NCBI GenBank assembly: GCA_015231435.1
Contig: JADGBN010000003.1
Span: forward strand, 1-60,568
Origin: Gammaproteobacteria bacterium
GTDB taxonomy: Bacteria; Pseudomonadota; Gammaproteobacteria; Thiohalomonadales; Thiohalomonadaceae
DNA length: 60,568 nucleotides
Reading direction: 5' to 3'
The notes below the pieces were generated by a model that was given only the letters and a program-made list of their open reading frames with translations, did no database searches and was not told the DNA's origin. This document shows positions 55,281 to 60,568 of the stretch, piece after piece. The position numbers and the translations under genes are program-made. Positions within the stretch are counted from its first letter, which is position 1. Each line of letters begins with the position of its first letter.

Positions 55281-55296
55281 TGGCATGACATGTGCA
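55281..55296 (+). promoter_or_regulatory. Sigma-54 (-24/-12) promoter candidate 2
   Basis: TGGCATGACATGTGCA keeps the strict GG-N10-GC spacing of sigma-54 promoters and matches TGGCACGNNNNTTGCW at 9 of 11 specific bases (C to T at position 6, T to G in TTGC). It starts 49 nt before the start of the secreted CxCxH gene, with AAGGAGA between. It would drive the small protein, triheme cytochrome and porin genes. Confidence 0.65.
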
Positions 55297-55329
55297 TTTT
55301 GAATATGACAGTAAGGAGAATGTGCAGAC

Positions 55330-55614
55330 ATGAAAGCTCGTCTACTGGGTTTAATAATGACAGGTGTGATGATCGTAAATGTGAATTTGGTGATTGCTGC
55401 CAATGAAACGGCTGACGACAACATTATCGTCAATGGTTCAAGTCGATTGAAATTCAAAAAGGGACCGGTCTGTATGTGTAACCATGGGTTGACCGAGCGT
55501 GACATCCTGTTAGCGCAGGGTTCTAAAGGGAATAGACCGATAAAGGAAGTTTTTTCCTGGAGTAATTCAACTGAAAATAACCAAGAGGTAGAAAGGAGGA
55601 AGAATGCAAAGTAA
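55330..55614 (+). CDS. Small secreted protein with CxCxH motif
   Basis: 94-aa precursor with a signal peptide (LIMTGVMIVNVNLVIAA-NE). The mature part (about 70 residues) has one conspicuous motif, GPVCMCNHGLTERDILLAQG, with CxC followed by N-H. This is not a standard CxxCH heme site but could bind metal, a chalcogen or an atypical heme. The tail is polar. It precedes and overlaps the triheme gene by 11 nt, and a sigma-54-like promoter lies directly upstream. No family is recognised; its position corresponds to the small ExtJ-like slot of Ext loci, which is positional inference only. Confidence 0.75.
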   Translation: MKARLLGLIMTGVMIVNVNLVIAANETADDNIIVNGSSRLKFKKGPVCMCNHGLTERDILLAQGSKGNRPIKEVFSWSNSTENNQEVERRKNAK

Positions 55615-56089
55615 TCAAAAACGTCAAAGCAAGCGCAGCCGTTATAGTTTATGGTTGTCGCTGTTAGTCGCCCCGGTAGTGATGCTTGCCTGGGGAATCT
55701 ATGCCAGTTATGTCATGATGAACGGCGTTCCTGGCGGTGAAGATGGTAGCTGGAGTGCCAATGTCCTGGCGGAAATTCACGAGGGGATAGTCACCGCTTC
55801 TCCAATCGGAATCGCCAATGCATGTGGACTTGGGGCATCGTCCTGTTTTAAGTGTCACAACGGCACACGTGCCGCCTTGGCTGCCCCAAAGCCATGGCAT
55901 ACCGAGCATGAAAAGGTCAATCACTCCTGTGTAGGCTGTCACGATGGTAACGAACGCCTCATGTTGAAGGAGATGGCTCACAAGGAGTTGGTCGGTAATC
56001 CGATACTTACACCTGAGAAGTACTGCATGAATTGCCACAAAGATGCCGATATGCAGACACTGGTCGGCAAATATCAGAGCGCGATGTAA
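55604..56089 (+). CDS. Membrane-anchored triheme c-type cytochrome
   Basis: 161 aa with a basic N-terminus, one membrane helix (about 15-39, LWLSLLVAPVVMLAWGIYASYV) and a periplasmic domain with three heme sites: CFKCH, CVGCH and CMNCH. Several more histidines (PWHTEHEKVNHSC, MAHKEL) can serve as distal ligands. The layout of helix plus small multiheme domain resembles NapC/NrfH-like quinol-linked cytochromes, though with one heme fewer. RBS AAAGGAGGAAG is strong. It sits between the CxCxH protein and the porin and probably moves electrons between the inner membrane and the outer-membrane module. Confidence 0.88.
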   Translation: MQSNQKRQSKRSRYSLWLSLLVAPVVMLAWGIYASYVMMNGVPGGEDGSWSANVLAEIHEGIVTASPIGIANACGLGASSCFKCHNGTRAALAAPKPWHTEHEKVNHSCVGCHDGNERLMLKEMAHKELVGNPILTPEKYCMNCHKDADMQTLVGKYQSAM

Positions 56090-56104
56090 CCAAGAGGGAG
56101 AGGA

Positions 56105-57277
56105 ATGAATACTGAATTGAACACAAAGAGAGGCAAACTGCTAACCGCGACCCTGATAGCGTTGGCCGGTGCAGGCGTGCAGCAGGCTGTCGCTGGACCG
56201 GAGTTTCAGGTTGGTGAACAGGGCTCTATGCAGATCACCTATGCTCTGCAGATGATGATGGAAAAAAAGGAGTACACCTCAGCTAATGACGATGGTGACT
56301 CCTTTGACACATTTTTGCGGCGTAATCGCGTGACCTTTAGCGGCCAATATAATGATTACATCGGTTTCTACGCCCAATTTGAAGCCGGTAATGATAGTAA
56401 AAACGGCAATGACGATCGTGGTGTCTACTACCGTGATGCCTACCTTACTCTCGATAAGAGTGATGCGGTGCGCTTTATCGCCGGTCGTTATAAAAATACT
56501 TTCAGTCGGGAGAATCTTGAGGCGTGTCTTGAACCGTTGACAATGGATCGTAGCAGCCTGCTCGCCTACTCCCCATACGGTGCCAGCCGCGATACCGGTG
56601 TGACCATGTGGGGGAATCTCCTCGATGCGAAACTTCAGTACCGTATTGGGGTTAACGATGGCCGTGAAGGTGAAGCGGTGGTTAAGGATAATCCTCGGAT
56701 TACTGGTCGTGTCCACGCCAGTCTCATCGATCCTGAGTACAACTATGGCTACCGGGGTACCTATCTCGGAACCCAAACTGTTCTGACCATTGGTGCGGCG
56801 GTAGATATGCAGAAGGATATTGCCTACGACGACAACAGTACACGCACAGGTTCGAAGGATTATCGGGCAACGACCTATGATATTTTCTATGAGCAACCAT
56901 TCTCTTTCGGCACCGTGACAACCTCTGCGGCGGTGTTTGACTATAGTCTTGATGGCTATGCCATTATTGCTGATCCGACGCTTTCACCTTATACCGAGCG
57001 TGAGGGTAACTACCTTAAAATGGGTTACATGTTGCCGAATCCGGTGGGGCAAGGTCGACTGCAACTCTTTGCCCGCAATGAGCAAGTCGAGTACGATGAA
57101 GGGACAGGGCTTTCCAATCGCAGTCTGACCGCCCTGGGTGCACACTACTACATTAATGGGCAGTCACTCAAAGTGAGTCTGGAGCACGCCAGTCACGGGT
57201 TCGATATAGAGAATGATTCTGATGCATCGCTACAGGATCATAAGCAGACTACGCTTAGCCTGCAGATGATCTTCTAG
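56105..57277 (+). CDS. Outer-membrane beta-barrel porin, OprO/OprP type (ExtI-like)
   Basis: 390-aa precursor with a signal peptide (LLTATLIALAGAGVQQAVA-GP). The mature protein alternates amphipathic strands and acidic loops, e.g. FLRRNRVTFSGQYNDYIGFYAQFEAGNDSKNGNDDRGVYYRDAYLTLDKSDAVRFIAGRYKNTFSRENLE, typical of the phosphate-selective porin (OprO/P) family. It ends QTTLSLQMIF, with the terminal Phe used for barrel assembly. Next to multiheme cytochromes it could be the barrel of an electron conduit, or simply the entry channel for an oxyanion. Geobacter ExtI, needed for selenite reduction, is a comparable porin. Confidence 0.87.
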   Translation: MNTELNTKRGKLLTATLIALAGAGVQQAVAGPEFQVGEQGSMQITYALQMMMEKKEYTSANDDGDSFDTFLRRNRVTFSGQYNDYIGFYAQFEAGNDSKNGNDDRGVYYRDAYLTLDKSDAVRFIAGRYKNTFSRENLEACLEPLTMDRSSLLAYSPYGASRDTGVTMWGNLLDAKLQYRIGVNDGREGEAVVKDNPRITGRVHASLIDPEYNYGYRGTYLGTQTVLTIGAAVDMQKDIAYDDNSTRTGSKDYRATTYDIFYEQPFSFGTVTTSAAVFDYSLDGYAIIADPTLSPYTEREGNYLKMGYMLPNPVGQGRLQLFARNEQVEYDEGTGLSNRSLTALGAHYYINGQSLKVSLEHASHGFDIENDSDASLQDHKQTTLSLQMIF

Positions 57278-57469
57278 GCGGTTGTTCTGCAATGGCTGTT
57301 TACCCATCTTGGTGAGTGATGTCCAGGGTGGGAGCGAATAAATGACGACTCTCCGTGGGAATCGCCATCAACAGAGCAAACTGAGTCGCCTTGTCTGGGC
57401 AAAATTGGTTGGGCCGAAGGGAGTCGGTAATAGAGAGAATGAGTGAACTTTTAGTGGCTACTGAACCTG

Positions 57470-58894
57470 ATGCTGTTTAGTTCTAACTCTCTTGCGAGAG
57501 TCTCTCTCTATTTAGCCGCTGTGGCGCTTGTCACAGCGGCTTTGTTTTTTATTGTTTTCGTGCAGCGGTCCCACTCTGCGATTTCTTACATTTTATTCAT
57601 TGCCATTATGGTGATTTTTGGCCTTGGTGCCTATCTGCTGCTGCAACGTAAAACCATTGTGCATTTGCATGAGGCGATTCTCGATGCTCAGGAGGGAACG
57701 CTCTCCAATGTGATGCGGACAGGCATCTGTGTTGGCGGATTGGAGTCTCTCATTGAGGACTACAATTGCATGATGAACAAACTCAGTGTCATGTTTTTGA
57801 TGGTGGAAGAGTGTCAGAAACGGGTGGTGAATGAGAGAAATATCATGGACACACTGCTTGGCAGCATGCCAGGTGCGCTACTGTCAGTCGACAATGATCT
57901 GAATATCACCAACATCAACCAGCAGGCGGCCGAACTATTTAAGTGCGGACGCGACGGTCTATTGGGGAAAATGTTATTCGATATTATCAAACTTGATCAG
58001 AGTGACCATGATGCTTTGCGGGATGCATTCCTCTACAAGGATCCGGTGAAAAACTACGTCATTCGTACCGTGATTGCAGAATTCGATTGCTATATTTCGA
58101 TTAACATCGGTTTTTACTCTGAATCTGAATCGGATGTTGATGCGGTCATCACCCTGCAGGACATTACCGATTACCAACAACTGATTGATGCTGTTTATGA
58201 TAGGGAAAAACTGGTGGCGATGGGGCAGATGGCAGCAGGAATCGCTCATGAACTCAATACGCCGCTGGGGAATATTATCGGTTATACCCAACTGCTTGAT
58301 GACCCCAATCTTGACGCTGAGAAAACAGTCCGTTACAAAGAGTACATTATCGATGAGGCGCGCCGCTGTTCGCGGATCGTTAGTGACCTGCTAAAGTACG
58401 CACGGCGTAACAATTGCAGTACAGAGGTTTGCGACGCAAATGCGCTCATTCGTGATCTGGTTGACTCCTTCCTTGCTTGCCGCTTGCGTAAGCAAAACAC
58501 CGTGATAGAACTCGTTTTTAACGAGGGTGTGTCACAGGTAGAGGTGCCCTGTGGAGAGCTTGATATCGCCTTGTCGAATCTGTTGCTCAATTCGCTGCAG
58601 GTGCTGGCGGGACGTGATGATGGGGTTATCCGTGTTACAATTAATGCTCATGGTGCCAAGATGGTGGAGATCGCCGTTGAGGACAATGGTCCAGGCATCA
58701 AGGCTATCGATCGTCGCCGCATCTTCGAACCTTTTTTTACGACCAAAGAGGCGGGCGAGGGGACCGGACTTGGACTACCTATCAGCAAGGCAATGCTCGA
58801 CCGACGCGGTGCCAGCCTTGTGCTCGATAGCAGTTACACCAAAGGAGCACGTTTTGTTATTACCCTGCGTGTGGCGATGAGCAATGATGAGTGA
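57470..58894 (+). CDS. Membrane PAS-histidine kinase
   Basis: 474-aa sensor kinase with two close N-terminal helices (about 12-31 and 39-57) and almost no periplasmic loop. A PAS domain (about 125-240, LLSVDNDLNITNINQQAAELF) precedes HisKA with the phosphorylatable His260 (AAGIAHELNTPLGNIIGYTQLL) and HATPase_c (ALSNLLLNSLQVLAG, DNGPGI, GTGLGLPISKAM). It resembles NtrB/PAS kinases that partner NtrC regulators. Its end overlaps the response regulator gene. Sensing is therefore probably intracellular or membrane-based. Confidence 0.93.
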   Translation: MLFSSNSLARVSLYLAAVALVTAALFFIVFVQRSHSAISYILFIAIMVIFGLGAYLLLQRKTIVHLHEAILDAQEGTLSNVMRTGICVGGLESLIEDYNCMMNKLSVMFLMVEECQKRVVNERNIMDTLLGSMPGALLSVDNDLNITNINQQAAELFKCGRDGLLGKMLFDIIKLDQSDHDALRDAFLYKDPVKNYVIRTVIAEFDCYISINIGFYSESESDVDAVITLQDITDYQQLIDAVYDREKLVAMGQMAAGIAHELNTPLGNIIGYTQLLDDPNLDAEKTVRYKEYIIDEARRCSRIVSDLLKYARRNNCSTEVCDANALIRDLVDSFLACRLRKQNTVIELVFNEGVSQVEVPCGELDIALSNLLLNSLQVLAGRDDGVIRVTINAHGAKMVEIAVEDNGPGIKAIDRRRIFEPFFTTKEAGEGTGLGLPISKAMLDRRGASLVLDSSYTKGARFVITLRVAMSNDE

Positions 58895-60293
58895 AGAGAT
58901 GAATCTTGAGGCCGAGAATGAACCGCAACAGGTAATGCAGATCATCATTGCCGAGGATGACGTGCGTATGCGCGAACTGATTACAACGCTAATCAGTGGT
59001 CTCGATGCAGAAGTTATACCCGCTGACACCTCACAGCACGCTTTGGATCTAATTGAAGCGGGTGAGAATGTCGCAGTGGTGCTCACCGATTTAAGAATGC
59101 CGTCAGTAGATGGTATCGATGTGGTGCGTTTTGCACGTCGCGTTAATCCACGTACCCAAGTGGTGATGATAACTGGTCATGGCACCGTCGAATCGGCTGT
59201 AGAGGCGCTTAAGGCAGGTGCTGTAGATTATGTGCGCAAACCATTCGACAACGTTGAACTGGTGCATACGGTCAAGCGTGCACTCGAACACTATTGTTTG
59301 AGCATCGAGAATGAGCAGTTACGCCGTCGCCAGCTCGATGATGTGTCAGGGAAATATCAGCTGTTGTTTGGCCGTTCTCAAGAGATGGGCCGAGTGCAAA
59401 AGCTGATTAAGGCTGCAGCGGGATACGATTGTAATGTGCTCATCACGGGTGAGAGCGGTTGTGGAAAGGAGCTGGTGGCGCGGCGGATTCATGATCTCAG
59501 TAACCGTCATGACGCCTCTTTCATCGTGATCAATTGTGCGGCAATACCCGAGACGGTTATCGAAAGTGAACTGTTTGGATATGTGAAGGGTGCTTTTACC
59601 GGTGCAGATCGCAACAAGGCAGGCCTACTTGAGCGCGCTAATGGCGGTTCGCTGTTCCTTGATGAAGTGAATAACGCCTCGTTGTCGCTGCAGGCGAAAC
59701 TGTTGCGGGTGTTGCAAGATGGTAGCTACTATAGTATCGGTAACACCGAACTAAAGCAGGTTGATTTGCGAATCATCGCAGCCAGTAACCGAGATCTGCA
59801 GACGATGATTGAAGCTGGCGACTTTCGCCAAGATCTCTACTATCGTCTCAAGGTAATTGATATTGATCTGCCGCCACTACGGGTTCGGCGTCAGGATATC
59901 CCCTTACTCGCCAACTTTTTCCTTGCACGTCACGCAGGTCGCCTTGGAAAGACACTCACCGGTATTTCCACCAAAACGCTTGGGGCGTTGATGCGACATG
60001 ATTGGCCTGGGAATGTGCGTGAATTGGAGAACGTGATTCTGCGTATGGCGATTATGGAGACAGGTGATCGTATCGGCGAGGAGGTGCTGCCGAAAGAGTT
60101 GGCTGAGTCCTCGGCAGGCAAGGTGCGTAGTTTAGATGTCATGGCACCGCAGAGCCTGGAGGAGGTAGAGGCCTATTTTATCCGTAAAACCTTACGAGAA
60201 CACAGCGACGATCGCACACTGACGGCAGAGATTCTTGGCATAGACAAATCTACCTTGTGGCGCAAAATGAAGCGTTATGGCATCCAGTCATAA
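58884..60293 (+). CDS. NtrC-family sigma-54-dependent response regulator
   Basis: 469-aa activator with receiver domain (phospho-acceptor Asp69 in VVLTDLRMPSVDG, EDDVRMRELI), AAA+ sigma-54 interaction domain (Walker A TGESGCGKELVARRIH, GAFTGADR contact loop, SLFLDEVNNASLSLQAKLLRVL) and a Fis-type HTH (TAEILGIDKSTLWRKMKRYGI). The GAFTGA motif is intact, so it should open sigma-54 promoters. It overlaps the kinase gene by 11 nt. The two -24/-12-like sites in this cluster are its obvious candidate targets. Confidence 0.95.
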   Translation: MMSEEMNLEAENEPQQVMQIIIAEDDVRMRELITTLISGLDAEVIPADTSQHALDLIEAGENVAVVLTDLRMPSVDGIDVVRFARRVNPRTQVVMITGHGTVESAVEALKAGAVDYVRKPFDNVELVHTVKRALEHYCLSIENEQLRRRQLDDVSGKYQLLFGRSQEMGRVQKLIKAAAGYDCNVLITGESGCGKELVARRIHDLSNRHDASFIVINCAAIPETVIESELFGYVKGAFTGADRNKAGLLERANGGSLFLDEVNNASLSLQAKLLRVLQDGSYYSIGNTELKQVDLRIIAASNRDLQTMIEAGDFRQDLYYRLKVIDIDLPPLRVRRQDIPLLANFFLARHAGRLGKTLTGISTKTLGALMRHDWPGNVRELENVILRMAIMETGDRIGEEVLPKELAESSAGKVRSLDVMAPQSLEEVEAYFIRKTLREHSDDRTLTAEILGIDKSTLWRKMKRYGIQS

Positions 60294-60373
60294 GATGATG
60301 GAGAGTGATTGACGAAGTTGGAATTGCAGCGCCATAGCCCTAGTGTGGTTCTTGAGGGGAATGTGCTGGTTAT

Positions 60374-60513
60374 TATAGACCCAAACGACTTGGAAATGCA
60401 GGTAGGCGGCAAAGGCGCGAATCCCCATGAGCATAGATAAACTATGTGATTGGGGTGAGCGACTGCAGCGTGCGCCGCCTGCCTTTCCTGCAATTTCAAG
60501 TAGAAAGGGTATA
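60374..60513 (-). repeat. Palindromic dispersed repeat, copy 3 (inverted)
   Basis: In opposite orientation to copies 1 and 2, this ~140-bp element starts TATAGACCCAAACGACTTGGAAATGCAGG and ends CCTGCAATTTCAAGTAGAAAGGGTATA, the same outer arms as copy 2, with the core GAATCCCCATGAGCATAG and CTATGTGATTGGGGTGAG. It lies 80 bp after the response regulator stop. The remaining bases to the window end hold no supported gene. Confidence 0.85.
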
Positions 60514-60568
60514 TTGATTATTAAGGTAGCTGATGTTCATGTCAGGATGTTTAAAACCAAATTATCAA

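Noticed and set aside
49314-60293. Interpretation of the right-arm cluster as a dsr/sox sulfur-oxidation operon
   Set aside because: No dsrAB, dsrC, soxYZ, soxB or soxAX genes are present; only generic sulfur carriers are shared with those systems.

Overview
The window is about 60.6 kb of a gammaproteobacterial chromosome that spans the replication-initiation region. The assignment rests on the gene repertoire and synteny: ruvCAB-ybgC-tolQRA, hslVU-DUF971-ubiE-ubiB, suhB/trmJ-cysE-iscR and a full isc operon with iscX, plus oxygen-independent ubiquinone genes ubiU/ubiV. The genus cannot be named from sequence alone. Ubiquinone made with and without oxygen, c-type cytochromes, a Sco protein and a large sulfur/selenium-type redox cluster suggest a facultatively anaerobic respirer of the sulfur cycle rather than an enteric.

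Left arm (1-4.4 kb): gyrB, dnaN and dnaA lie on the minus strand. recF is absent from the usual dnaA-dnaN-recF-gyrB order. The dnaN-gyrB gap carries two near-consensus parS palindromes, and the AT-rich dnaA-dnaN gap carries clustered DnaA boxes (candidate oriC). gyrB contains an in-frame TGA and runs off the left edge. Beyond dnaA, in place of the usual rpmH-rnpA-yidC, is a divergent livJHMGF branched-chain amino acid ABC operon followed by a chemoreceptor with a CZB zinc domain (4.4-11.3 kb). This first 11 kb looks clearly more AT-rich than what follows.

Housekeeping block (11.4-24.1 kb, minus strand): a thioredoxin-like protein, ubiB, an EF-hand protein, an RDD protein, ubiE, a DUF971 protein, hslU, hslV, an mlaC-like gene, a LysE-type exporter, then tolA-tolR-tolQ-ybgC-ruvB-ruvA-ruvC. 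ubiJ is missing between ubiE and ubiB, and tolB/pal do not follow tolA. A glutamine-rich coiled-coil protein with a DamX-like SPOR domain lies just beyond ruvC.

Middle (26.3-37.9 kb): two small uncharacterised genes, ubiU-ubiV, a PhnD-like binding protein overlapping a PAS-GGDEF-EAL protein, a small cytochrome c, a membrane-anchored protein coupled to Sco, yaaA, suhB, trmJ and cysE. The isc operon (37.9-44.8 kb) is iscR, a second cysteine desulfurase with no ATG/GTG/TTG start, iscS, iscU, iscA, hscB, hscA, fdx, iscX. A ClC channel and a P-type ATPase follow (44.9-48.9 kb).

Right arm (49.3-60.3 kb): a coherent and unusual cluster. Two TusA-like carriers flank a YeeE/YedE-type sulfur (or selenium) permease. 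Then come a DsrE-like protein, two small proteins, a tandem-rhodanese lipoprotein, a 5-heme cytochrome c, a small secreted CxCxH protein, a 3-heme membrane-anchored cytochrome, an OprO/P-type porin, and a PAS histidine kinase with an NtrC-type sigma-54 activator. Two sigma-54-like (-24/-12) elements sit 50 and 49 nt upstream of the start codons of the first TusA gene and of the secreted CxCxH gene, matching the encoded activator. Gene content recalls the Geobacter ExtHIJKL (rhodanese/porin/cytochrome) locus, here joined to a cytoplasmic sulfur-relay set. It is the best candidate for an undescribed system: outer-membrane electron transfer to or from a sulfur or selenium species, coupled to uptake and relay of the product.

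Three copies of a roughly 107-140 bp palindromic repeat lie between genes. No tRNA, rRNA, CRISPR array, transposase or prophage gene was seen.
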